A stretch of 64,000 nt of DNA, taken from positions 2,294,001-2,358,000 of the forward strand of contig NZ_CP188258.1 in assembly GCF_049994905.1 (NCBI RefSeq), in the 5' to 3' direction. This document shows positions 1 to 11,985 of this stretch, one piece after another. Every line of letters starts with the position of its first letter. Within the stretch, counting starts at the first letter, position 1. The position numbers were made by a program, and so were the translations under genes. Origin of the DNA: Diaminobutyricibacter sp049994905. Its GTDB lineage: Bacteria; Actinomycetota; Actinomycetes; Actinomycetales; Microbacteriaceae. The notes under the pieces were generated by a model. It saw only the letters and a list, made by a program, of their open reading frames with translations, ran no database searches and was not told the origin of the DNA.

Positions 1-1
1 C

Positions 2-466
2 GACCTGACCAACGGTGCCACCCTCGCGGCCGCGGTCGACGACGGCAGCATCACCCTCCGGCTGCACCCGCTGACCTTCCTCGACCCGTCATCGAACGGC
101 ACGGCGTACTCGAGTCGGGCCGCGGCCGCGCTCACCTGCGTCGCGGAGTCCGACCCGGACGCCACCCTCCGCTACCTCACGGCTCTCTACAAGAACCAGC
201 CCCACGAGGGCAGCGACGGCCTGACGGACAAGAAGCTCGTCTCCATGGCGGACGCACTCGGGGTATCCGACATCTCATCGTGCCTCGCCACCGGAGCGAA
301 CCAGGCGTGGGCTCAATCGCTCACGCAGCAGGCGCTGAAGGGTCCGATCAAGGACGCCGACATCACCCAGATCAAGGGAACCCCGACCGTGCTCGTCAAC
401 GGCATTTCCTACACCGGGAGCATCACCGATGCGAAGGCCTTCAAGAAGTTCCTCGACTCGCACTGA
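2..466 (+). CDS. DsbA-like thioredoxin-fold protein, 3' part
   Basis: This is the C-terminal 154 residues of a protein whose start lies before the window; the reading frame is open from base 2. The cis-proline loop is visible near the end (IKGTPTVLVNG), followed by a short strand and helix, as in the Thioredoxin_4/DsbA family of actinobacterial disulfide oxidoreductases. The intervening helical insertion (YLTALYKNQPHEG and following) is also typical. The CxxC active site would lie upstream and cannot be checked. Such proteins are usually membrane-anchored and act outside the membrane, but no export signal is visible in this part. It ends about 80 bases before pyrR and appears to be a separate unit. 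Confidence 0.8.
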   Translation, partial: DLTNGATLAAAVDDGSITLRLHPLTFLDPSSNGTAYSSRAAAALTCVAESDPDATLRYLTALYKNQPHEGSDGLTDKKLVSMADALGVSDISSCLATGANQAWAQSLTQQALKGPIKDADITQIKGTPTVLVNGISYTGSITDAKAFKKFLDSH

Positions 467-491
467 CCTGGTACCGCGGACCGACTATGCT
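463..491 (+). promoter_or_regulatory. Predicted promoter of the pyr operon
   Basis: A -35-like CTGACC (463-468) and a -10-like TATGCT (486-491) are separated by 17 bases. Transcription would start near 498 and give a leader of about 50 nt that contains the PyrR-binding hairpin. The -35 overlaps the stop codon of the upstream gene. Prediction from sequence only. Confidence 0.45.
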
Positions 492-510
492 CGGTCGAGG
501 TAGACATCCT

Positions 511-542
511 TTAAGAGCCGTCCTGTGAGGCGGGAAAGGGGG
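511..542 (+). promoter_or_regulatory. PyrR-binding hairpin overlapping the pyrR ribosome-binding site
   Basis: TCCTGTGAGGC at 521-531 matches the known PyrR-binding loop consensus (UCCnGnGAGGY). CCG 518-520 pairs with CGG 531-533, U521 is bulged, and CC 522-523 pairs with GG 529-530 around a UGUGA loop. The 3' side of the stem runs straight into the purine-rich Shine-Dalgarno stretch (532-542), 5 nt before the pyrR ATG at 548. No terminator follows, so PyrR with UMP should block translation rather than cause attenuation, as described in Mycobacterium smegmatis. Confidence 0.8.
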
Positions 543-547
543 TCGGC

Positions 548-1104
548 ATGACGGTGCGCACCGTGCTCCAGCAAGCTGACATCACCCGGGCGTTGACTCG
601 GATCTCACACGAGATCCTGGAGTCCAACCGGGGCACACGCGATCTCGTGATTCTCGGCATCCCCACGCGCGGCGTCACGCTCGCGCACCGGATCGCCGAG
701 ACCATCGAACGGATCGAACCCGGCGCCGGCGAATCGATCGTCGGCTCGCTCGACGTCACGATGTACCGGGACGACCTGTCGCACAACCCGACGCGCACGC
801 CGTCACCCACCTCGCTTCCCGGTCCGATCGATGGCAAGACCGTCGTGCTCGTCGACGACGTGCTCTTCTCGGGTCGCACCATCCGGGCAGCCCTGGATGC
901 GTTGAGCGACCTGGGGCGACCGCGTGCGGTGCGTCTTGCCGTGCTGGTCGACCGCGGTCACCGTCAGTTGCCCATCCGGGCGGACTTCGTCGGCAAGAAC
1001 CTGCCGAGCGCGGCATCCGAACGCATCAACGTACGCCTGACCGAAGTCGACGGCGACGAGTACGTGACCATCGATTCTCCCGACGACGCGGGGGAGGCCC
1101 GCTC

Positions 1105-1108
<4 letters not shown>
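548..1108 (+). CDS. pyrR: Bifunctional pyr operon regulator / uracil phosphoribosyltransferase PyrR
   Basis: PyrR binds pyr mRNA when UMP is abundant and also converts uracil and PRPP to UMP. The 186-residue protein carries the phosphoribosyltransferase PRPP loop VVLVDDVLFSGRTIRAA (about residues 98-114) and the conserved start region ADITRALTRISHEI. Length fits the family (about 180). The ATG at 548 follows the strong purine tract described for the leader hairpin. It is the first gene of the pyr operon and overlaps pyrB by 4 bases (ATGA), so repression of pyrR translation can be coupled to the downstream genes. Its own product is the predicted ligand of the 511-542 hairpin, so the operon is autoregulated. 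Confidence 0.95.
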
Positions 1109-2058
<950 letters not shown>

Positions 2059-3417
2059 ATGGTGACTGACAACACACGCGCTCGACACCTTGTCCGCGGT
2101 GCGACACTGGCCGACGGCACGACCACCGATCTCCTCGTGGAGAAGGGCCGGATCGCCGAGACCGGTACCGGAATCTCCGCCTCCGGAGCCACCGTCGTCG
2201 ACGCGCAGGGATTGATCGCCCTGCCCGGGCTGGTCGACCTGCACACGCACCTGCGCGAACCCGGGTTCGAGCAGAGCGAGACGGTGCTGACCGGCACCCG
2301 CGCCGCAGCGGCCGGCGGATTCACCGCAGTGTTCGCCATGGCGAACACGTCCCCGGTGGCCGACACGGCGGGCGTCGTCGAACAAGTCCTCTCCCTCGGA
2401 GACCGCGCTGGATATGCGACCGTCCGCCCGATCGGCGCAGTGACGGTCGGCCTCGGCGGTGAGCGACTCGCCGAGCTGGGCGCCATGGCCGATTCACGTG
2501 CTCGCGTCCGGGTGTTCTCCGACGACGGCAAGTGCGTCTCCGACCCGCTGCTGATGCGGCGCGCGCTCGAGTACGTGAAGGCCTTCGACGGCGTTATCGC
2601 GCAGCACGCGCAGGAGCCGCGCCTCACCGAGGGTGCCCAGATGAACGAGGGCGCACTCTCCGGCGAACTCGGCCTCACCGGGTGGCCGGCGGTCGCCGAG
2701 GAGTCGATCATCGCGCGTGATGTCCTGCTCGCCGAGCATGTCGGTTCGCGACTCCACGTCTGCCATGTCTCGACGGCCGGCTCCGTCGATGTGATCCGCT
2801 GGGCGAAAGCACGCGGGATCGATGTCACAGCCGAAGTCACGCCGCATCACCTGCTGCTCACCGAGGAGCTGGCTGCAGGCTATGACGCCCGCTACAAGGT
2901 CAACCCGCCGCTTCGACGTCGGGAGGACGTCGAAGCGCTGCGTGCCGGCCTCGCCGACGGCACGATCGACATCGTGGCAACCGACCACGCACCGCACCCC
3001 GTCGAGTCGAAGGACTGCGAGTGGGATGCGGCGGCGTTCGGGATGGTCGGACTCGAGTCCGCCCTCTCGGTCGTACACGCCTCGGTCGTGCAGAACGGGA
3101 TGCTCGACTGGCGCGATGTCGCACGCGTGCTGTCCGGTGCCCCCGCGGCGATCGGCCGCCTGGCCGGTCACGGCGCCCCCCTGGTGGCAGGGGCTCCAGC
3201 CGAGTTCTTCCTCTACGACCCGCTCGCGACCCGTACGTTCTCGACCGAGGACCTCGCCGGCAAGGGCATCAACTCGCCCTACCTCTCGATGGAACTTCCC
3301 GGCCGTGTGGTCGCGACATTCCATCACGGCTATCCGACCGTGCTCGACGGTGTCGTGCTCCCGGCCGACGAAGTGGCCACGCAGGCAGCTCTCTGGACGG
3401 AGACCATCCATGGATAA
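2059..3417 (+). CDS. pyrC: Dihydroorotase
   Basis: Cyclises N-carbamoyl-aspartate to dihydroorotate, the third step of pyrimidine synthesis. This is the long (452 aa) class I amidohydrolase: the metal-binding DLHTHLREPG sits at residues 60-69, later metal histidines are in AQHAQEPR and HVCHVS, and the catalytic aspartate is in TDHAPH near residue 311. It begins immediately after the pyrB stop. Its last 8 bases overlap the start of the membrane protein gene. All catalytic motifs are intact, so it is not one of the pseudo-dihydroorotases that accompany some ATCases. Confidence 0.95.
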   Translation: MVTDNTRARHLVRGATLADGTTTDLLVEKGRIAETGTGISASGATVVDAQGLIALPGLVDLHTHLREPGFEQSETVLTGTRAAAAGGFTAVFAMANTSPVADTAGVVEQVLSLGDRAGYATVRPIGAVTVGLGGERLAELGAMADSRARVRVFSDDGKCVSDPLLMRRALEYVKAFDGVIAQHAQEPRLTEGAQMNEGALSGELGLTGWPAVAEESIIARDVLLAEHVGSRLHVCHVSTAGSVDVIRWAKARGIDVTAEVTPHHLLLTEELAAGYDARYKVNPPLRRREDVEALRAGLADGTIDIVATDHAPHPVESKDCEWDAAAFGMVGLESALSVVHASVVQNGMLDWRDVARVLSGAPAAIGRLAGHGAPLVAGAPAEFFLYDPLATRTFSTEDLAGKGINSPYLSMELPGRVVATFHHGYPTVLDGVVLPADEVATQAALWTETIHG

Positions 3418-3970
3418 GCTCGTCCCCACGCTCGTGGCGATCGCAGTGGCGGCCCTGATCCTCTTCCTGCTGATCTTCACGTGGCGCAGGCGCGCGAAGC
3501 GTGACGCCGGTCTCGGCGCAGGCTACGAGGCTCAGGCGGATGCGTCAGTCGCGACCCTCGAGGCGGAGACGCTCTACGTTGCGACGACAGTGCACGACAA
3601 GCCTCTTGAACGTCTCGTGCTGCCTTCGCTCGGTTTCCGCGGCCGCGCCACGCTCTCTGTCGCACCGGATGGCGTCAGCCTTGCGATCGCCGGCGCGCCT
3701 CTCGTATTCATCCGCGCATCCGCTCTCCTCGGCATCGGCCTCGCAACCTGGGCCATCGATCGTGTCGTGGAGACCGATGGCCTGGTCTGGATCGCCTGGA
3801 CGACCAGCGGTGGCGCAGCAGTGGACAGTTACCTCCGGGTCATCGACCCGGCAGAACGGACGTCGATCATCGGCGCCGTAAAAGACATCGTGCCAGGGTC
3901 GGGGGGCGGGCAGCCGCCCGCTGCGGCCGAGAGCACGGGCACCGACCAGACCAACGAAAGGGAGGTGTGA
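3410..3970 (+). CDS. Membrane-anchored protein of the pyr operon (Rv1382-position)
   Basis: A 186-residue protein with one N-terminal membrane segment (about residues 4-23, LVPTLVAIAVAALILFLLIF), a basic stretch (TWRRRAKR) that predicts a cytoplasmic C-terminal part, and a beta-rich domain of about 120 residues resembling the PH-like fold annotated for actinobacterial homologues. The tail (from about residue 165) is rich in Gly, Pro, Ala, Glu and looks disordered. The ATG at 3410 lies inside the end of pyrC and the gene stops one base before carA, so it is made together with the pyrimidine enzymes. Mycobacteria carry a membrane protein (Rv1382) at exactly this place. Function is unknown; scaffolding or sensing at the membrane is only a guess. 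Confidence 0.85.
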   Translation: MDKLVPTLVAIAVAALILFLLIFTWRRRAKRDAGLGAGYEAQADASVATLEAETLYVATTVHDKPLERLVLPSLGFRGRATLSVAPDGVSLAIAGAPLVFIRASALLGIGLATWAIDRVVETDGLVWIAWTTSGGAAVDSYLRVIDPAERTSIIGAVKDIVPGSGGGQPPAAAESTGTDQTNEREV

Positions 3971-3971
3971 G

Positions 3972-5113
3972 GTGGCTGGTTTCGAACCCGCGGTCCTCGT
4001 CCTCGAAGACGGCAGACGATATGTCGGGCGCACATACGGCGCGGTGGGCCGGACGCTCGGCGAGCTCGTGTTCGCCACGGGTATGACCGGGTACCAGGAG
4101 ACCCTGACCGATCCGTCGTACGCGGGGCAGATCGTGCTCATGACTGCACCCCACATCGGCAACACGGGAACCAACGATGAGGACATGGAGTCCCGACGCA
4201 TCTGGGTGTCCGGCTACGTCGTGCGCGAGCCGTCCCGCGTCGTGTCGAACTTCCGCGCGACGCGCGGTCTCGACGATGACCTCGTCGAGCAGGGCATCGT
4301 CGGGATCAGCGGAATCGACACCCGCGCGGTCACCCGTCACATCCGCGCAGCGGGCGCGATGCGCTCCGGAATCTTCTCGGGTGCCGACTTCGAACTGAGC
4401 GACGGCGAACAGCTCGACCTCGTGCGCAGCGGCGCGGAGATGGCCGGCCTGAACCTCTCGGAGGAGGTCTCGACGCCGGAGCCGTTCACGGTGCCTGCAG
4501 TCGGGGAGCGTATCGGTTCGGTCGCTGTGCTCGACCTCGGCGTCAAGACGTCGACGCTCAACTACCTCGCCGCACGCGGCTTCGACGTGCACGTGCTGCC
4601 CCAGATGGTCTCTTCAGCGGACATCCTCGAGCTGCAGCCGTCCGCCCTGTTCTTCTCGAACGGGCCGGGCGACCCGAGCGCATCCGATCGGCATGTGGCC
4701 TTGCTGCAGGACGTGCTGCGGGCCGGGGTGCCCTATTTCGGCATCTGCTTCGGCAACCAGCTGCTCGGGCGTGCTCTCGGGTTCGGTACGTACAAGCTTC
4801 CGTTCGGCCATCGCGGCATCAACCAGCCCGTGCTGGACAAGGCGACCGGCCGGGTCGAGATCACCTCGCAGAACCACGGGTTCGCCGTCGACGCGCCGAT
4901 CGAGGGCATCATCGACTCGCCCGCCGGCTTCGGCCGGGTCGAGGTGAGCCACTTCAGCCTCAACGACAACGTCGTCGAGGGCCTGAACTGCCTCGACCTC
5001 AACGCGTTCAGCGTGCAGTACCACCCCGAGGCGGCCGCCGGCCCTCACGACGCCAACTACCTGTTCGACAGGTTCAGGGACATGGTCCTCAGCACCAAGG
5101 GAGACGCGAAGTA

Positions 5114-5114
<1 letters not shown>
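3972..5114 (+). CDS. carA: Carbamoyl-phosphate synthase small (glutaminase) subunit
   Basis: Hydrolyses glutamine and channels ammonia to CarB for carbamoyl phosphate, shared by pyrimidine and arginine synthesis. The 380-residue protein has the CarA-specific N-terminal domain and a class I glutamine amidotransferase domain with nucleophile Cys in GICFGNQLLG (about residue 259) and His-Glu in QYHPE (about residue 353). The GTG start at 3972 is preceded by GGGAGG at 3960-3965 with 6-base spacing. The stop overlaps the carB start (TAATG), giving tight coupling of the two subunits. Confidence 0.96.
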
Positions 5115-8397
<3,283 letters not shown>

Positions 8398-8401
<4 letters not shown>

Positions 8402-9282
8402 CCGCTGCCTCGACGTCGTTCGGAGACCGGCTCGCTTCGGTCTTCGCCGAATTCGGCCGGCTCTGCGTCGGCATCGATCCGCACGCCCACCTGCTGCGTG
8501 AGTGGGGTCTCGAGGAGTCGGGCGCTGGCACACGCGAGTTCGGGCTGCGCGTGGTGGATGCCGTCGCGGGCCGTGCCGGCATCGTGAAGCCGCAGGTCGC
8601 CTTCTTCGAACGCTACGGGGCCGCAGGGTACGCGGCGCTCGAGGACGTACTCGCTGCCGCTCGTGCCGCCGGGATCCTCGTCATCGCCGATGCCAAGCGC
8701 GGCGACATCGGCACGAGCGTCGAAGCGTACGGGCAGGCCTGGCTCACCCCCGGCTCGCCGCTCGAGGCTGACGCGATGACCATCGCGGCGTTCCAGGGCG
8801 TCGGCTCCATCGCGGCACCGATGGAACTCGCAGAGGCCGCTGGCAAAGGCCTGTTCGTGCTTGCGGCGACGTCCAACCCCGAGGCGGAACTCATCCAGCG
8901 AGCCCTCGTGCCTGTGGAGAACGCCAGCGGCCGGACCGTGTCCCGTGCCATCATCGATGATGTGAAGGAGTTCAACGAAGCCCAGTCCGTGCATCCCTTC
9001 GGCTCCATCGGCGTCGTCCTCGGTGCGACCCTCGATCTCGCTCGGTACGGCATCGATACGCGCTCGCCTGCGGGTGTCAATCCGCCACCGGTGCTGGCGC
9101 CAGGCTTCGGCCATCAGGGCGCGAAGCTCTCCGAGGCGCGCTCGATCTTCGGCTCGTACGCGCCCGCCACGATCGTCAGCGAATCCCGGGCGATCCTGTC
9201 CTCCGGGCCCGACAAGCTTGCAAACGTCGTCGGCACTCGCGCCGAACAGGTTCGCGCCGAGATGGGGTCCGAGATTGGCTGA
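8398..9282 (+). CDS. pyrF: Orotidine 5'-phosphate decarboxylase (long actinobacterial type)
   Basis: Performs the last step to UMP. The 294-residue length and the motif IADAKRGDIGTS (about residues 96-107, with the catalytic Lys/Asp) identify the long family 2 enzyme found in mycobacteria and myxobacteria, not the 230-residue E. coli type. The N-terminal LCVGIDPH and C-terminal VLAPGFGHQG phosphate-binding segments are present. The GTG start overlaps the carB stop (GTGA). Its own stop overlaps the probable TTG start of the next gene. pyrD and pyrE are not in the window. Confidence 0.95.
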
Positions 9283-10201
9283 GCACGGCAACCGGCCCAC
9301 TCCGCCCGACGTCGACCGGGTCGCAGCGTCACGCGCTGCAATCGCTGCCCGTCGTGCACGAGCGGCGGTCAAGTCGACGATCGCCAACGGCGACGTCTCA
9401 TCGCTGACCGTGCTCGACCGCTCCGCCGAAGAACCGGAAGGCACCGAGGGCAGGCTGCGGGTCACCGAGTTCCTGCTGAGCGTGCCCGCAATCGGCACAA
9501 CGAAGATGCACGACGCACTGGAGAGGCTTGCGATCTCGCCGGCGAAGCGACTCGGAGGCCTCGGAAAGCACCAGCGCGTGCGCCTGAGGGAGTACCTGGT
9601 CGACCGCGAGGCCGCAAACCACGGGAGGCGCCCGAACCGGCTCGTCGTGCTCGCGGGGCCGACGGCGGTCGGCAAGGGGAGTGTCGCCGGATTCATCCGC
9701 GAGAACTACCCCGACGTATTGCTGTCCGTGTCCGCGACGACGCGGTCGCCACGTCCGGGCGAGGTCGATGGCGTCAACTACTACTTCGTCAGTGACGTGG
9801 AGTTCGACCGCATGATCGAGGCGGGCGAGCTCCTCGAATGGGCGACAGTGCACAACGCATCGCGTTACGGCACCCCGCGCGCCCCGATCGAGCACGCGCT
9901 CGACGACGGGCGCAGCGTCTTACTCGAGATCGACCTGCAGGGAGCGCGCAACGTCCGTGCGGCGATGCCCGAGGCGCGACTCATCTTCCTGCTGCCGCCG
10001 ACGTGGGAAGAGTTGGTGCGACGGCTCATCGGCCGGGGCACGGAAGACTCGGCCGAACAGCAGCGCAGACTCGAGACGGCGAAGGTCGAGCTGGCGGCGC
10101 AAGACGAGTTCGACTATCGGGTGGTTAACAGCGACGTGGCCGAGGCGGCTCGCGAGGTCGTAGACTTGATGAAGATTCGCACGGCGTCGTCGCGCGCGTA
10201 G
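9275..10201 (+). CDS. gmk: mIHF domain fused to guanylate kinase
   Basis: Two domains in one 308-residue chain. Residues about 12-108 match actinobacterial integration host factor: a basic helix (SRAAIAARRARAAVKS), VTEFLLSVPAIG, and a helix-two-turn-helix ending in ISPAKRLGGLGKHQRVRL. Residues about 120-300 are guanylate kinase (GMP + ATP to GDP + ADP) with P-loop GPTAVGKG at 128-135, the GMP-binding SATTRSPRPGE and YYFV segments, and lid RLIGRGTEDS. In mycobacteria these are two adjacent genes (mihF, gmk) in the same order before rpoZ. The frame is open far upstream; the TTG at 9275, overlapping the pyrF stop and preceded by GATGGGG, is the best start but is inferred. Confidence 0.88.
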   Translation: MAEHGNRPTPPDVDRVAASRAAIAARRARAAVKSTIANGDVSSLTVLDRSAEEPEGTEGRLRVTEFLLSVPAIGTTKMHDALERLAISPAKRLGGLGKHQRVRLREYLVDREAANHGRRPNRLVVLAGPTAVGKGSVAGFIRENYPDVLLSVSATTRSPRPGEVDGVNYYFVSDVEFDRMIEAGELLEWATVHNASRYGTPRAPIEHALDDGRSVLLEIDLQGARNVRAAMPEARLIFLLPPTWEELVRRLIGRGTEDSAEQQRRLETAKVELAAQDEFDYRVVNSDVAEAAREVVDLMKIRTASSRA

Positions 10202-10264
10202 CCGTCGCCGCGTCCCGTCGAGACCACTCGCTGTGTCCGAGTCACAGTGTTCGTCTCGCAGCGT

Positions 10265-10278
10265 TCGTCGATCGACGA
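10265..10278. repeat. 14-bp perfect palindrome in the rpoZ leader
   Basis: TCGTCGATCGACGA is self-complementary over all 14 bases and lies 14 bases upstream of the rpoZ Shine-Dalgarno, in the 106-base gap between gmk and rpoZ. It could be a protein-binding site or an RNA stem, or chance in a GC-rich genome. Confidence 0.5.
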
Positions 10279-10307
10279 CCAGACCTCTACCAAGGAGCAG
10301 TACACGT

Positions 10308-10565
10308 ATGGCAACCAACAACAAAGGCATCATCGACCCGCCGATCGACGACGTGCTCGCCAAAGTCGAGTCGAAGTACGCCTTGGTGATCTTCGCGTCC
10401 AAGCGCGCCCGCCAGATCAACGACTACTACGCAGACCTCCACGAAGGCAGCCTCTTCGACAACGTCGGACCGCTCGTCGACTCGACGATCGACGACAAGC
10501 CCCTCTCCGTTGCGCTCCACGAGATCAACGAGGACAAGCTGACAATCAAGCCGATCGTCGAGTAG
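10308..10565 (+). CDS. rpoZ: DNA-directed RNA polymerase omega subunit
   Basis: Small (85 aa) core-polymerase subunit that helps assemble beta-prime. The family core is visible: IIDPPIDDVLAKVESKYALVIFASKRARQINDYY with the conserved K-x-x-L-x-x-x-A-x-x-R-A-R-Q-I-N pattern, followed by KPLSVALHEINEDKL. The ATG at 10308 has a strong AAGGAG Shine-Dalgarno at 10292-10297; longer in-frame starts upstream lack one and would add a non-conserved arginine-rich stretch. The gene order gmk-rpoZ-coaBC-metK is conserved in Actinobacteria. Confidence 0.95.
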   Translation: MATNNKGIIDPPIDDVLAKVESKYALVIFASKRARQINDYYADLHEGSLFDNVGPLVDSTIDDKPLSVALHEINEDKLTIKPIVE

Positions 10566-10594
10566 CGGGCTCGCCGGCCGTCCTTCGGCCCGCT
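10564..10594 (+). terminator. Hairpin after rpoZ
   Basis: AGCGGGC (10564-10570) pairs with GCCCGCT (10588-10594) around a 17-base GC-rich loop that can fold further. It starts at the rpoZ stop codon. There is no U-tract, so it may only attenuate or stabilise the 3' end before coaBC. Confidence 0.4.
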
Positions 10595-10629
10595 TCCGTA
10601 GCCGTTCGATTTCCTGAGGGGATGCCGCT

Positions 10630-11946
10630 GTGAGCGCTCGACTGACCATCGTCGTCGGAGTTACCGGCGGCATCGCCGCGTACAAGGCCGTCGGCGTCAT
10701 CCGGGCCCTGGTACTCGAAGGCCATTCGGTGCACGTCGTCGCGACGGAGGCGGCGCTCCGCTTCGTCGGGCGGCCGACGCTCGAGGCGATCAGCCGCAAC
10801 CCCGTTGCCACCGACCTCTATGAAGGCGTGGCAGAAGTGCGACACGTCGCGATCGGCCAATCGGCCGACCTCATCGTCATCGCCCCGGCCACCGCCAACA
10901 CCATCGCCAAGCTGGCCGTGGGTCTCGCCGACGACCTGCTCGGCAACACGGTCCTCGCAAGCACGGCACCGCTCGTGATCGCGCCGGCCATGCACACCGA
11001 GATGTGGCAGAACCCCGCGACGGTGGCGAATATCGCCACCCTCCGCGAACGCGGCGTGACCATCGTCGGTCCAGCAATCGGCCAGCTCACCGGCAAAGAC
11101 TCCGGGCCTGGCCGCATGGAGGAGCCGGAAACGATCGTGCGCGCTGCCCTGGCGGTCGTCGGAGGCGGCGCGGCGGCAGCCGATGCTGCGCCCGTCCCTG
11201 CCGCAGCATCCGCCCCCGTACAACCGGCAGCTGTCGTATCGCTCACCGAGCGTCGCCGAGCGGGCGAATTCATTAGGCCGGCGCGAGGCGGAGACGACCT
11301 CGCGGGCCGACGCATCGTCATCAGCGCGGGCGGCACACGAGAGCCCCTCGACCCGGTCCGGTTCCTCGGCAACCGCTCGAGCGGGCGCCAGGGCATCGCG
11401 ATCGCAGTCGCGGCGAAAGCACGCGGCGCCGAGGTCACCCTCATCGCTGCGCACCTCGAGGTTCCGCCGCCCGACGGGGTGCGCCTCATCGAGGTGGGGA
11501 CGGCCAACGAGTTGCAGGACGCCGTCACCGAAGCCGCACGCGACGCCGACATCGTCGTGATGGCCGCCGCCGTCGCCGACTACCGGCCCTCCGAGGTGCG
11601 GTCAGACAAGATCAAGAAGACCGATGCCGGCGATCGACTGACGCTCGAGCTCGTGGCGAACCCCGACATCCTGGCCGGACTCGCCGCATCGAAACGCGAG
11701 GGGCAGACTATTGTCGGGTTCGCGGCAGAGACCGAACAGGATCCGTCGGCCCTGGTCGAGCTGGGGCGCAGCAAGCTCCGGTCCAAAGGCACCGACTTCC
11801 TGATCCTCAACCAGGTCGGCTGGTCGCACGGGTTTGCCACAGAAAGCAATGAGGTCGTCGTCCTGAAAAGGGGCGGCGATATAGTGATGGAGGCGTCCGG
11901 CACGAAGCTGTCGGTGGCCGATCGTATCCTCGACGTCATCGCCTAA
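10630..11946 (+). CDS. coaBC: Bifunctional phosphopantothenoylcysteine decarboxylase / phosphopantothenate-cysteine ligase
   Basis: Carries out two consecutive steps of coenzyme A synthesis. The N-terminal half (CoaC, flavoprotein, about residues 1-185) shows the GVTGGIAAYK start and the PAMHTEMW active-site segment; the usual motif has Asn where His stands here. A Pro/Ala-rich linker (about 185-220) leads to the CoaB half with SAGGTREPLDPVRFLGNRSSG, and the catalytic lysine region SDKIKK. Total 438 residues. The GTG start at 10630 follows GAGGGG. Lies between rpoZ and metK as in other Actinobacteria. Confidence 0.95.
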   Translation: MSARLTIVVGVTGGIAAYKAVGVIRALVLEGHSVHVVATEAALRFVGRPTLEAISRNPVATDLYEGVAEVRHVAIGQSADLIVIAPATANTIAKLAVGLADDLLGNTVLASTAPLVIAPAMHTEMWQNPATVANIATLRERGVTIVGPAIGQLTGKDSGPGRMEEPETIVRAALAVVGGGAAAADAAPVPAAASAPVQPAAVVSLTERRRAGEFIRPARGGDDLAGRRIVISAGGTREPLDPVRFLGNRSSGRQGIAIAVAAKARGAEVTLIAAHLEVPPPDGVRLIEVGTANELQDAVTEAARDADIVVMAAAVADYRPSEVRSDKIKKTDAGDRLTLELVANPDILAGLAASKREGQTIVGFAAETEQDPSALVELGRSKLRSKGTDFLILNQVGWSHGFATESNEVVVLKRGGDIVMEASGTKLSVADRILDVIA

Positions 11947-11985
11947 CGCAGACCAGATGTGGATGGGCCCGAACTTGGGACAACT

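Noticed and set aside
11947..11985. Possible SAM riboswitch in front of metK
   Set aside because: Only 39 bases separate coaBC and metK, too short for any known SAM-sensing RNA.
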